From NCBI RefSeq assembly GCF_024749165.1, contig NZ_CP087190.1:4747501-4811500 (forward strand): DNA of 64,000 bases, written 5' to 3'. The DNA comes from Pseudomonas sp. B21-023 (GTDB lineage Bacteria; Pseudomonadota; Gammaproteobacteria; Pseudomonadales; Pseudomonadaceae). Shown one piece after another: positions 54,051-63,307 of the stretch. The notes under the pieces were generated by a model. That model was not told the origin of the DNA and did no database searches. It was given only the letters and a program-made list of their open reading frames with translations. Numbering within the stretch: position 1 is the stretch's first letter; each line of letters starts with the position of its first letter. A program made the position numbers and the translations under genes.

Positions 54051-54145
54051 GAGCGCTCGACTTGAACCTTGCATAGGTACTCGATATCCGCCACAACGCA
54101 GTTCTCGAACTGTTTGCCATCAGCCCGGATCCAAATCCCAGCCAT

Positions 54146-54171
54146 AAAAAAGGCCACCCGAAGGAGGCCTT
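54146..54171 (-). terminator. Rho-independent terminator of lpxC
   Basis: On the minus strand AAGGCC and GGCCTT pair (with inner CC-GG, one T-T mismatch and a TTCG loop) and are followed by TTTTTAT. It lies 24 bases after the lpxC stop and ends the long dcw-lpxC transcript. Confidence 0.8.
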
Positions 54172-54195
54172 AATCACTAGAGAGAGTGTTCGAAC

Positions 54196-55107
54196 TTACA
54201 CAGCCGCAACAGGGCGCATGTACGAGATCGGTGCCGTGCTGGCATCTTCGAAGGTGACCACTTCCCAGGCGTCGGTTTCCGCAATCAGCTTGCGCAACAG
54301 CTGGTTGTTCAGCGCGTGTCCGGACTTGTAGCCCTTGAACTCGCCGATCAGGCTGTTGCCCAGCAGGTACAGATCGCCGATGGCGTCGAGGATCTTGTGC
54401 TTGACGAATTCGTCATCGGAACGAAGGCCGTCTTCGTTGAGCACACCGGTTTCGTCGACGACGATGGCGTTCTCGACACTGCCACCCAGCGCAAGGTTGT
54501 GCTTGCGCAGGTACTCGATGTCACGCATGAAACCGAAGGTACGGGCACGGCTGACTTCCTTCACGAACGAGGTGCTCGAGAAGTCGACGACCGCGCTCTG
54601 GGTCTGGCCCTTGAGGACCGGGTGATCGAAGTCGATCTCGAAGCTCACCTTGAACCCGTCGAAGGGCAGGAAAGTGGCGCGCTTGTCGCCCTCTTCCACT
54701 GTCACTTCACGCAGGATGCGGATGAACTTCTTCGGTGCGTCCTGTTCTTCCAGGCCGGCCGATTGGATCAGGAATACGAAGGGTCCGGCGCTGCCATCCA
54801 TGATCGGCACTTCCGAGGCGGAGAGCTCGACGTAGGCGTTATCGATGCCCAGGCCCGCCATGGCGGAGAGCAGGTGCTCGACCGTGTCGACTTTGACGTC
54901 ACCGTTGACCAGCGTGGTGGACATGGTGGTCTCGCCGACGTTGGCCGCGCGCGCCGGGATTTCGACCACAGGGTCGAGGTCGGCGCGACGGAAGACGATG
55001 CCGCTGTCGACAGGCGCAGGCTTGAGGGTCAGGTAGACCTTCTCCCCGGAGTGCAGGCCGACGCCTGTGGCACGGATGGTATTCTTCAGGGTGCGTTGTC
55101 TAATCAT
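54196..55107 (-). CDS. lpxC: UDP-3-O-acyl-N-acetylglucosamine deacetylase LpxC
   Basis: Zinc enzyme (303 residues) that commits lipid A synthesis. Zinc ligands are H78 (DTVEHLLSAM) and the histidine and aspartate of VKHKILDAIGD. The catalytic base lies in IMDGSAGPFVF; the C-terminal GHALNNQLLRKL segment is conserved. The start MIRQRTLKNTIRATG is standard. It is transcribed after ftsZ with a 112-base gap that contains an inverted repeat CAAAGGC/GCCTTTG. Confidence 0.98.
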   Translation of the reverse strand: MIRQRTLKNTIRATGVGLHSGEKVYLTLKPAPVDSGIVFRRADLDPVVEIPARAANVGETTMSTTLVNGDVKVDTVEHLLSAMAGLGIDNAYVELSASEVPIMDGSAGPFVFLIQSAGLEEQDAPKKFIRILREVTVEEGDKRATFLPFDGFKVSFEIDFDHPVLKGQTQSAVVDFSSTSFVKEVSRARTFGFMRDIEYLRKHNLALGGSVENAIVVDETGVLNEDGLRSDDEFVKHKILDAIGDLYLLGNSLIGEFKGYKSGHALNNQLLRKLIAETDAWEVVTFEDASTAPISYMRPVAAV

Positions 55108-55219
55108 GGCATTGGCCGCTTCAGCGCAAATTGCGAACAGGTATCAACAAAGGCTGGGGATGATAACAGACCCGGCCTTTGCTGAACACCAATCACCCTT
55201 ATACCCCTGATAAATTCCA

Positions 55220-56416
55220 TTAATCGGCCTGACGACGCAGGAACGCCGGGATATCCAGGTAGTCCAGATCATCCTGAGGGTTGAGTTTAGCGGCTGCCGC
55301 GGCACCTGCATGGGCCTGGTTGCGCATCACGGTCGGACGCTCCAGGTCACGGTAGTTGACGGCCGACTGCTCCTGGCGAACCGGGGCCGGGTTGGAGGCC
55401 TCGTACGCCTGCTGGGCAGTCTGCAGGGTGTTGTCGACCACCTTGACCGGTTTCTCGATGCGCGCGCCCAGGCCAGTGGCCACGACGGTCACGTGCAGCT
55501 CGTCGCGCATGTCCGGGTCGATCACGGTGCCGACCTTGACCATCGCGTGGTCGGAGGCGAAGGCCTCGATGATGCTACCCACGTCGGAGTACTCGCCCAA
55601 CGACAGGTCAGGCCCTGCGGTGATGTTCACCAGGATGCCGCGGGCGCCCTGCAGGTTGACGTCTTCGAGCAACGGGTTACGGATCGCCGCCTCGGTGGCT
55701 TCGCGAGCACGGTTCGGGCCGCTGGCGCAGCCGGTACCCATCATCGCCATGCCCATCTCACCCATCACGGTGCGTACGTCGGCGAAGTCGACGTTGATCA
55801 TGCCCGGACGCTTGATGATGTCCGAGATGCCGCGCACGGCACCGGCCAGCACGTCGTCGGCCTTGGCGAAGGCGGACAGGAGGCTGGCGTCCTTGCCCAG
55901 GATGGTCAGCAGCTTCTCGTTGGGGATGGTGATCAACGAGTCGACGCTTTCAGCCAGCATGCGGATGCCTTCATCGGCGATCTGCATGCGCTTGCGGCCT
56001 TCGAACGGGAACGGACGAGTCACCACCGCAACGGTGAGGATGCCCATTTCCTTGGCCACTTCGGCGATGATCGGCGCCGCGCCGGTACCGGTACCGCCAC
56101 CCATGCCGGTGGTGATGAACACCATGTTGGTGCCCTGCAGCACTTCGGCGATGCGCTCACGGTCTTCCAGCGCGGCCTGACGGCCGACTTCCGGATTGGC
56201 GCCAGCACCCAGGCCCTTGGTCACACCAGTGCCCAGTTGCAGGATGGTGCGCGCGCCGATGTTTTTCAGCGCCTGAGCATCGGTGTTGGCGCAGATGAAC
56301 TCCACGCCTTCGATGCTGCTCTTGACCATGTGGTTGACGGCGTTGCCGCCACCACCGCCGACGCCGATCACCTTGATGACCGGACTTTGCGGGACGTTGT
56401 CTACGAGCTCGAACAT
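55220..56416 (-). CDS. ftsZ: Cell division protein FtsZ (tubulin homologue)
   Basis: GTPase that forms the division ring (398 residues). The GTP-binding signature GGGTGTGA lies in FITTGMGGGTGTGAAPIIAE, about residues 96-115. The chain ends with the conserved C-terminal peptide DDLDYLDIPAFLRRQAD, which binds FtsA and ZipA. Begins MFELVDNVPQSPVIKVIG. In the canonical ftsA-ftsZ order. Confidence 0.99.
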   Translation of the reverse strand: MFELVDNVPQSPVIKVIGVGGGGGNAVNHMVKSSIEGVEFICANTDAQALKNIGARTILQLGTGVTKGLGAGANPEVGRQAALEDRERIAEVLQGTNMVFITTGMGGGTGTGAAPIIAEVAKEMGILTVAVVTRPFPFEGRKRMQIADEGIRMLAESVDSLITIPNEKLLTILGKDASLLSAFAKADDVLAGAVRGISDIIKRPGMINVDFADVRTVMGEMGMAMMGTGCASGPNRAREATEAAIRNPLLEDVNLQGARGILVNITAGPDLSLGEYSDVGSIIEAFASDHAMVKVGTVIDPDMRDELHVTVVATGLGARIEKPVKVVDNTLQTAQQAYEASNPAPVRQEQSAVNYRDLERPTVMRNQAHAGAAAAAKLNPQDDLDYLDIPAFLRRQAD

Positions 56417-56471
56417 TTTCCCTCTCCTTACAGTTCTCTAGTTGTCGCGCCTACCACTACTGCTTTGAAAC

Positions 56472-57740
56472 TCAGAAGTTGCTCTGGACCCAACGCTTGA
56501 GTCGCTCAAGCACTGGCCCCTTGGGTTCATCGCCATAGCTGTTGTTGCTGCTGTTGCTGTTGCTGATACCGGTCAGGGACAGGTCCTCGGACTGCTTCTG
56601 CAGGCCGTAGGTGAGCAGGCCCACGCCGGTGGAATAGATCGGGTTGCGGACCACGTCGCTCAGCCCGCGGACGCTGTGCGGCACGCCCAGGCGTACCGGC
56701 ATGTGGAAGATTTCCTCGGCCAGTTCCACGGCGCCTTCCATCTTCGCGGTGCCGCCGGTGAGGACGATGCCGGCCGGCACCAGGTCCTCGTAGCCGCTGC
56801 GGCGCAGTTCGGCCTGGATCAGGGTGAACAGCTCGTCGTAACGCGGCTCCACCACTTCGGCCAGGGCCTGGCGCGACAGCTCGCGCGGCGGGCGATCACC
56901 CACGCTCGGCACCTTGATGGTCTCGCCGGCGCCGGCCAGCTTGGCCAGGGCGCAGGCGTAGCGGATCTTGATTTCCTCGGCGTACTGCGTAGGCGTACGC
57001 AGGGCCATGGCGATGTCGTTGGTGACCTGGTCGCCGGCGATCGGGATTACCGCGGTGTGGCGGATCGCACCTTCGGTGAAGATGGCGATGTCGGTGGTGC
57101 CGCCACCGATGTCCACCAGGCACACGCCCAGTTCCTTCTCGTCGTCGGTCAGCACCGAGTAGGCCGAGGCCAGCTGTTCAAGGATGATGTCGTCGATTTC
57201 CAGACCACAGCGACGCACGCATTTTTCGATGTTCTGCGCCGCGTTCACCGCGCAGGTAACCACGTGGACCTTGGCTTCCAGGCGCACGCCCGACATGCCC
57301 AGGGGCTCGCGCACGCCTTCCTGGTTGTCGATCACGTAGTCCTGCGGCAGGGTGTGCAGCACCCGCTGGTCGGCCGGAATGGCCACGGCCTGGGCGGCAT
57401 CGAGCACGCGCTCAAGGTCGGCGGTGCTGACTTCGCGATCGCGGATGGCGACGATGCCGTGGGAGTTCAGGCTGCGGATGTGGTTGCCGGCCACGCCGAC
57501 GAACGCCGAGTGGATGCGGCAGCCGGCCATCAGCTGGGCCTCTTCCACGGCGCGCTGGATCGACTGCACCGTCGACTCGATGTTCACCACCACGCCCTTC
57601 TTCAGGCCGCGGGACGGATGGGTGCCGATCCCGACGATCTCCAGGGTACCGTCCTCACCGACTTCACCCACCAGCGCCACCACCTTGGAGGTGCCGATGT
57701 CCAGCCCGACGATCATTTTGCCGCTATGCGCGTTTGCCAT
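56472..57740 (-). CDS. ftsA: Cell division protein FtsA (actin homologue)
   Basis: Membrane anchor for FtsZ (422 residues). The start MANAHSGKMIVGLDIGTSK was chosen at the ATG at 57740 with a family N-terminus; phosphate-1 GLDIGTSKVVALVG and phosphate-2 LVDIGGGTTDIAIF are clear. The C-terminal amphipathic membrane-targeting helix is LERLKRWVQSNF. Between core and helix is a low-complexity SNSNSSNNS run encoded by AGC/AAC codons. It follows ftsQ after 14 bases. Confidence 0.98.
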   Translation of the reverse strand: MANAHSGKMIVGLDIGTSKVVALVGEVGEDGTLEIVGIGTHPSRGLKKGVVVNIESTVQSIQRAVEEAQLMAGCRIHSAFVGVAGNHIRSLNSHGIVAIRDREVSTADLERVLDAAQAVAIPADQRVLHTLPQDYVIDNQEGVREPLGMSGVRLEAKVHVVTCAVNAAQNIEKCVRRCGLEIDDIILEQLASAYSVLTDDEKELGVCLVDIGGGTTDIAIFTEGAIRHTAVIPIAGDQVTNDIAMALRTPTQYAEEIKIRYACALAKLAGAGETIKVPSVGDRPPRELSRQALAEVVEPRYDELFTLIQAELRRSGYEDLVPAGIVLTGGTAKMEGAVELAEEIFHMPVRLGVPHSVRGLSDVVRNPIYSTGVGLLTYGLQKQSEDLSLTGISNSNSSNNSYGDEPKGPVLERLKRWVQSNF

Positions 57741-57754
57741 GGTCCTGCCTCTCT

Positions 57755-58624
57755 CTAATTCTTCGCAACGGCGGGTTGGGCCGTCGTCGGTGCATTCGGT
57801 TCCCGCCAACCAACGGCAAGTCCGTTGGAATAACGCAGATCGATGCGGGCGATATTGGTGATCTGGTCTTTAAGCGATTTGTCGTAAATGGCAATGAAAC
57901 GGCGCATCTTCTCCACCAGGTGGTCGCGCCCCAGCAGCAGCTCGATGCCAGGGCCGGCGCTACCCGCGCCAGTGGTCAGGAACCAGCTGCCTCGCTCGCG
58001 CAGCTCCAGGCGAGCGATGGAAAAGCCCATGGGGCGCAGCATCTGGCTCAATACCTGATACTGCTGCATGACTTGTTGCTGAGCGCGCTGCGGCCCGAAC
58101 AGCTGCGGCAGGTGCTCATAGTTGGCCAGTTCGCGCGGGGTGAAGGCCTGGCCCTGGTTGTTGAGCAAGGCCTCGTCGCCCCAACGCGCCACCGGCAACT
58201 GTTCTTCCAGGCGGATCACCACCTCGTCCGGCCACACCCGGCGCACCTCGGCGTGGGCGATCCAAGGCATCTGCTCGAGCTCGACGCGCATCGCCGCGAG
58301 GTCGACGGTGAAGAAGCTCGCCGCCACGTAGGGCGCGATACGCTGCTGCACCGCCTGCTGGCTGATGTAGCTGAGATCACCCTGCACGGCGATCTTGGTG
58401 ATCGGCCGGTCGGCGTAGGGCATCAGGCGAATGGCCCCCTCATAGGCGCCAAAACCGGCGGCCACCAGCAATACCGGCCACAGCAGGCGCTTGAGGCCGC
58501 CGAAGCTTGGCCGCGGCAGGCGCGCCGATACGGGCTCGTCGGCCACCAGTCGGCTGGCACCACGCGGCACCGGCTTGCTACGGCCGGTAACGGGTGGCTG
58601 CTGACGTATCATCGCGCCTTGCAT
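57755..58624 (-). CDS. ftsQ: Cell division protein FtsQ
   Basis: Bitopic divisome protein (289 residues) that binds FtsB and FtsL. Short cytoplasmic tail, one membrane helix (about 48-66, LLWPVLLVAAGFGAYEGAI), then a POTRA domain (ITKIAVQGDLSYISQQAVQQ) and the beta domain. The ATG at 58624 gives MQGAMIRQQPPV; the ATG at 58612 (MIRQQPPV) is also possible. It lies 5 bases after ddl. Confidence 0.95.
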   Translation of the reverse strand: MQGAMIRQQPPVTGRSKPVPRGASRLVADEPVSARLPRPSFGGLKRLLWPVLLVAAGFGAYEGAIRLMPYADRPITKIAVQGDLSYISQQAVQQRIAPYVAASFFTVDLAAMRVELEQMPWIAHAEVRRVWPDEVVIRLEEQLPVARWGDEALLNNQGQAFTPRELANYEHLPQLFGPQRAQQQVMQQYQVLSQMLRPMGFSIARLELRERGSWFLTTGAGSAGPGIELLLGRDHLVEKMRRFIAIYDKSLKDQITNIARIDLRYSNGLAVGWREPNAPTTAQPAVAKN

Positions 58625-58629
58625 GGCTA

Positions 58630-59586
58630 TTAACCTCTCGTCGCTACGCTGTCGGCCAGGATCGCCAGCACCAGCTGCTGGAAGTCCAGACCGGCGGCAC
58701 GGGCCGCCATGGGCACCAGGCTATGGTCGGTCATGCCCGGTGCGGTGTTGACCTCGAGCAGCCAGAAACGGCCCTGCTCGTCCTGCATCACGTCCAGACG
58801 GCCCCAGCCCTCGATGCCAACGGCATCGCAGGCGCGCGCGGTAAGGTCGATCAGTTCCTGCTCCTTGACGCTGTCCAGGCCGCACGGGATGCGGTACTGG
58901 GTGTCATTGGCGATGTACTTGGCGTCGTAGTCGTAGAACACGTGCGGCGTGCCCAGCGCGATCGGCGGCAGCACCTGGCCACGCAGCACGGCGATGGTGA
59001 ATTCCGGGCCGTGGATCCATTGCTCGACCAGGACTTGCGAATCGTAGTTGGCGGCGTCTTTCCAGGCGGCGACCAGCTCTTGCTCGCTGTTCACCTTGGC
59101 CATGCCGATGCTCGAACCTTCATGGGCGGGTTTGACGATCAACGGGAAGCCCAGTTCCGCACTGGCGGCCACGCAATCCTGCTCGCTGGCCAGCACGGCG
59201 TGACGCGGCGTGGGGATACCCAGGCTCTGCCACACCTGCTTGGTGCGCAGCTTGTCCATGGCCAGCGCCGAGGCAAGAATGCCGCTGCCGGTGTAGGGAA
59301 TCCCCAGGCACTCGAGCAGGCCCTGCATGCTGCCGTCCTCACCACCACGGCCGTGGAGGATGATGAAGGCGCGGTCGATCTTCTCGCTCTGCAGGCGGTT
59401 CAGAAGGTCGTCGCCGACGTCGATGGCGACTACGTCGACACCAGCGCTGGTCAGCGCCTCGATCACTGCCTTGCCCGACTTCAGGGAAACCTCACGCTCG
59501 GCACTCTTGCCACCGTACAGCACGGCGACGCGGCCAAAGGCCTTGACGTCCAGGGTCGAGTGCAACTTGTCGTAGGCGCTGGTCAT
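58630..59586 (-). CDS. ddl: D-alanine--D-alanine ligase
   Basis: ATP-grasp enzyme (318 residues) that makes the D-Ala-D-Ala dipeptide of peptidoglycan; in this dcw position it is DdlB. Features: GRVAVLYGGKSAEREVSL at the start, PLIVKPAHEGSSIGMAKV (ATP lid) and WLLEVNTAPGMTDHSLVP near the end. The ATG overlaps the murC stop (ATGA). Confidence 0.97.
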   Translation of the reverse strand: MTSAYDKLHSTLDVKAFGRVAVLYGGKSAEREVSLKSGKAVIEALTSAGVDVVAIDVGDDLLNRLQSEKIDRAFIILHGRGGEDGSMQGLLECLGIPYTGSGILASALAMDKLRTKQVWQSLGIPTPRHAVLASEQDCVAASAELGFPLIVKPAHEGSSIGMAKVNSEQELVAAWKDAANYDSQVLVEQWIHGPEFTIAVLRGQVLPPIALGTPHVFYDYDAKYIANDTQYRIPCGLDSVKEQELIDLTARACDAVGIEGWGRLDVMQDEQGRFWLLEVNTAPGMTDHSLVPMAARAAGLDFQQLVLAILADSVATRG

Positions 59587-61031
59587 TTCGACTTCTCCTG
59601 CTTGGCGCCTGCGAACAGCGGGCTATTCATCAATTGCGGGGCCAGGCCGCCGACATCGCCGGCACCCTGGCAGATGAGGATGTCACCGGCGCGCAGCAGC
59701 GGCTGGACCAACGGCGCGAGCTCGGCGCCGCGTTCGATGTAGATCGGATCGAGCTTGCCGCGCTGGCGGATGCTGTGGCACAGCTGGCGGCTGTCGGCGC
59801 CGGGGATCGGCTCTTCGCCGGCCGGGTAGACCTCCATCAGCAGCAGCACGTTGGCATCGCCCAGCACCTGCACGAAATCGTCGTACAGGTCGCGGGTGCG
59901 GCTATAGCGGTGCGGCTGGTAGACGATCACCAGGCGGCGGCTCGGCCAGCCGCCACGCACGGCCTTGATCACCGCGGCGACCTCGGTCGGATGGTGGCCA
60001 TAGTCGTCGACCAGCATCACGCTGCCACCGTCGACCGGCAGCTCGCCGTAGACCTGGAAACGCCGGCCAACGCCCTGGAAGCCCGACAGCCCCTGGACGA
60101 TGGCCTCGTCGCTAATGCCTTCGTCGGTGGCGATGGCGATGGTCGCCAAAGCGTTCAGCACGTTGTGGTTGCCTGGCATGTTCACCGACACTTCAAGCGG
60201 CTCGCAGTCACGGCGCAGCACGGTGAAGTGGGTCTGCATGCCCTGCTGACGCACGTTGATGGCGCGGATGTCGGCCTCTTCGCTGAAGCCGTAGGTGACC
60301 GTCGGACGCTTGACCTGCGGCAGGATCTCGCGCACCACCGGGTCGTCCAGGCAGATCACCGCCAGCCCATAGAACGGCAGGTTGTGCAGGAACTCGACGA
60401 AGGTCTTCTTCAGCTTGTTGAAGTCGCCTTCGTAGGTGGCCATGTGGTCGGCGTCGATGTTGGTGACCACGGCGACCATGGGCTGCAGGTGCAGGAAGCT
60501 GGCGTCGCTCTCGTCGGCTTCGGCGATCAGGTAGCGGCTGGTGCCCAACTGCGCGTTGGTCCCGGCCGCGGTCAGGCGACCACCGATGACGAAGGTCGGG
60601 TCCAGGCCACCGGCGGCGAACACCGAGGCCAGCAGGCTGGTGGTGGTGGTCTTGCCGTGGGTGCCGGCTACCGCCACGCCATGGCGATAGCGCATCAGCT
60701 CGGCGAGCATCTCGGCACGCGGCACCACAGGGATGCGGCGCTCCAGTGCGGTGGCGACTTCCGGGTTGGCCGGATTGATCGCGCTGGACACCACCAGCAC
60801 ATCGGCGTTGGCGGCGTTCTCGGCGCGGTGGCCGACGAAGATCTCGGCGCCGAACGACTCAAGGCGCTCGGTGACCGGCGACACCTTGAGGTCGGAGCCG
60901 GACACTTCATAGCCGAGGTTCAGCAGCACTTCGGCGATGCCGCACATGCCCACGCCGCCGATACCGACGAAGTGGATGCGACGGATACGGCCCATCTTCG
61001 GATGCGGCATGGCTTTCTGGCTCTCAACCAT
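59583..61031 (-). CDS. murC: UDP-N-acetylmuramate--L-alanine ligase MurC
   Basis: Adds L-alanine to UDP-MurNAc (482 residues). The Rossmann motif GIGGVGMCGIAEVL is near residue 24; the Mur-ligase P-loop GTHGKTTTTSLLA is near residue 117. The C-terminal domain includes QPHRYSRTRDLYDDF. The start overlaps the murG stop by 8 bases, so the two are coupled. Confidence 0.98.
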   Translation of the reverse strand: MVESQKAMPHPKMGRIRRIHFVGIGGVGMCGIAEVLLNLGYEVSGSDLKVSPVTERLESFGAEIFVGHRAENAANADVLVVSSAINPANPEVATALERRIPVVPRAEMLAELMRYRHGVAVAGTHGKTTTTSLLASVFAAGGLDPTFVIGGRLTAAGTNAQLGTSRYLIAEADESDASFLHLQPMVAVVTNIDADHMATYEGDFNKLKKTFVEFLHNLPFYGLAVICLDDPVVREILPQVKRPTVTYGFSEEADIRAINVRQQGMQTHFTVLRRDCEPLEVSVNMPGNHNVLNALATIAIATDEGISDEAIVQGLSGFQGVGRRFQVYGELPVDGGSVMLVDDYGHHPTEVAAVIKAVRGGWPSRRLVIVYQPHRYSRTRDLYDDFVQVLGDANVLLLMEVYPAGEEPIPGADSRQLCHSIRQRGKLDPIYIERGAELAPLVQPLLRAGDILICQGAGDVGGLAPQLMNSPLFAGAKQEKSK

Positions 61032-62103
61032 GGGCCACCTCCAGGCAGATATCCACCACGGTGCTGGTTGCGGCAGGTTTGGCCAGGCGGCGGGCGGTGC
61101 CGGCCATGGCGTTGAGTTTCTCGGGTTGCATCAGCACCTCGTTCAGGCGTTCAGCGAGCTGCGCTGCGCCAGTAGTCGCTTGTGGCATCAGGAAGGCGGC
61201 GCCTTCACGTGCCAGGTATTGGGCGTTGTGGGTCTGGTGGTCGTCGATGGCATGGGGCAAGGGCACCAGCATCGAGGGCAGGCCCGCCGCCGCGAGTTCG
61301 CTGACGGTCAGGGCACCGGCCCGGCACACCACCATATCGGCCCAGCCATAGGCATGGGCCATGTCCTTGATGAACGGTTCGACCTGGGCCTCGACCCCCG
61401 CCTCGTGATAACGCTCGGCGGTGGCGGGCGCGTGGTTCCTGCCCGCCTGGTGGAAGACTTCGGGGCGCAGGTTCGCCGGCACCTCGGACAGGGCCTTAGG
61501 CAACAATTTGTTCAATGGTTCCGCACCCAGGCTGCCGCCCATGACCAACAGGCGCGCACGGCGCTCGGCCAGGGGCGCGCGCAGGGCGTCCATGAACAGC
61601 TCCGGGCGCACCGGATTGCCGGTGGTGCGCAGCTTGTCGCTGGCGGCAAAGGTGTCCGGGAATGCTTCGCAGACACGCGCGGCCAGCGGCAGCAGCAAAC
61701 GATTGGTGGTACCGGCGCGGGCATTCTGCTCGTGGATCACCAGTGGCACACCACACAACCGGGCGGCTACGCCACCGGGGCCGGTCACATAACCACCGAA
61801 GCCGACCACGCAGACCGGCTTGAGCTCACGGACGATGCGCCGCGCCTGCAGCACGGCCTTGACCAGGGTGAACGGCGCCTTGAGCAGCGACAGCTTGCCC
61901 TTGCCGCGCAGGCCGGTGACCTGGATCAGGTGCAGCGGCAGGCCGGCCTGGGGCACCAGTTCGTTTTCAATGCCACGCGGGGTACCCAGCCAGTGCACGC
62001 TGTAGCCGCGGGCCTGGAACTCGCGGGCACAGGCCAGGGCCGGGAACACGTGCCCCCCGGTGCCACCGGCCATGATCAGGACGTTCTTGCCGTCAGCGGC
62101 CAT
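61024..62103 (-). CDS. murG: UDP-N-acetylglucosamine transferase MurG
   Basis: Peripheral membrane GT28 enzyme (359 residues) that turns lipid I into lipid II. The lipid-binding GGTGGHVFPALA loop is near residues 13-24; later RAGALTVSELAAAGLPSMLV binds UDP-GlcNAc. The ATG at 62103 (MAADGKNVLIMAGG) lies within the ftsW 3' end (11-base overlap); longer in-frame extensions would sit fully in ftsW. Confidence 0.97.
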   Translation of the reverse strand: MAADGKNVLIMAGGTGGHVFPALACAREFQARGYSVHWLGTPRGIENELVPQAGLPLHLIQVTGLRGKGKLSLLKAPFTLVKAVLQARRIVRELKPVCVVGFGGYVTGPGGVAARLCGVPLVIHEQNARAGTTNRLLLPLAARVCEAFPDTFAASDKLRTTGNPVRPELFMDALRAPLAERRARLLVMGGSLGAEPLNKLLPKALSEVPANLRPEVFHQAGRNHAPATAERYHEAGVEAQVEPFIKDMAHAYGWADMVVCRAGALTVSELAAAGLPSMLVPLPHAIDDHQTHNAQYLAREGAAFLMPQATTGAAQLAERLNEVLMQPEKLNAMAGTARRLAKPAATSTVVDICLEVAHG

Positions 62104-63307
62104 GGCTGGGCTCCTCGGCAAAATCGCTCTCCTTGAACTCGTGTTCTTCGCTGCCCAGATGGGTACGGCTCTCCCACTCGATGCGTAAAAGCAGCCCGAC
62201 ACAGGCGCAACAGATCACCAGGGAACTGCCCCCGTAGCTGAGGAACGGCAGGGTCAGGCCCTTGGTCGGCAGCAAGCCGACGTTCACGCCGATGTTGATC
62301 AAGAACTGGCCGATCCACAGGAACGACAGGCCGAAGGCCATGTAGGCGGCGAAGAACTGCTTGGCCTTCTCGGCCCACAGGCCGATGTACAGGGCACGCA
62401 CGGTGATGAACACGAACAGCGCGATGGTCAGCAGCGAGCCGACCACCCCCAGCTCCTCGGCCAGCACCGAGAACACGAAGTCGGTGTGCGCCTCGGGCAG
62501 GTAGAACTGCTTCTGCACACTGTTGCCCAGGCCCACGCCCAACCATTCGCCGCGCCCGAAGGCGATCAACGCCTGGGTCAGCTGGTAGCCGGAGCCGAAC
62601 TGATCGCTCCAGGGGTCGGTGAAGGTGATCAGGCGCGCCATTCGATAGGGCTGGGCCTGGACCAGCACCACCACCGATATGACCGCCAGCACCACCATCA
62701 GCGAGAAGCGGAACAGCCCCACTCCTCCGAGGAACAGCATGGCCGCCGCAGCGCCCATCATCACCACCGTGGCGCCGAAGTCCGGCTCCATCAGCAGCAG
62801 GCCGGCCATTGGCAGCAGCACGATGAAGGGTTTGAAGAAGCCCATCCAGCTCTCGCGCACCTCGGTCTGGCGACGCACCAGGTAGCCGGCGAGATAAATG
62901 ACCACGAAGACCTTGGCGATCTCCGATGGCTGGACGTTGAAGAAGCTGAAGCCGATCCAGCGCATCGAACCGTTCACCTCACGGCCGATACCGGGCACCA
63001 GCACCAGCACCAGCAGACCGAAGGCACCGATCAGCATCATGAAGCCCATGCGCTGCCAGGTGGCGATCGGCACCAGCATGGTCATCAACCCGGCGCCCAG
63101 GCCAAGGGTGACGTACACCAGGTGGCGGAACATGTGGTACAGCGGGTTGCCGGACTGCACCGCGGCCACTTCGGAGGAGGCCGAGGTGATCATCACCAGG
63201 CCCAGGCCGAGCAGCGCCAGGCAACCGGCCAGCAGCGGGAAGTCGAGGTCGATGCCACGGCCGCTGATCAGCGGCGACGGGTACGGCTTGAGGATGCCGA
63301 AGATCAT
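62093..63307 (-). CDS. ftsW: Peptidoglycan glycosyltransferase FtsW (SEDS family)
   Basis: Polytopic division polymerase (404 residues) with ten helices. The SEDS signatures are LINIGVNVGLLPTKGLTLPFLSYGGSS-like (split here as LINIGVNVGLLPTKG and LPFLSYGGSSL) and GREVNGSMRWI for the catalytic region. It starts MIFGILKPYPSPLISG, overlapping the murD stop (ATGA), and its end overlaps murG by 11 bases. Confidence 0.97.
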   Translation of the reverse strand: MIFGILKPYPSPLISGRGIDLDFPLLAGCLALLGLGLVMITSASSEVAAVQSGNPLYHMFRHLVYVTLGLGAGLMTMLVPIATWQRMGFMMLIGAFGLLVLVLVPGIGREVNGSMRWIGFSFFNVQPSEIAKVFVVIYLAGYLVRRQTEVRESWMGFFKPFIVLLPMAGLLLMEPDFGATVVMMGAAAAMLFLGGVGLFRFSLMVVLAVISVVVLVQAQPYRMARLITFTDPWSDQFGSGYQLTQALIAFGRGEWLGVGLGNSVQKQFYLPEAHTDFVFSVLAEELGVVGSLLTIALFVFITVRALYIGLWAEKAKQFFAAYMAFGLSFLWIGQFLINIGVNVGLLPTKGLTLPFLSYGGSSLVICCACVGLLLRIEWESRTHLGSEEHEFKESDFAEEPSHGR

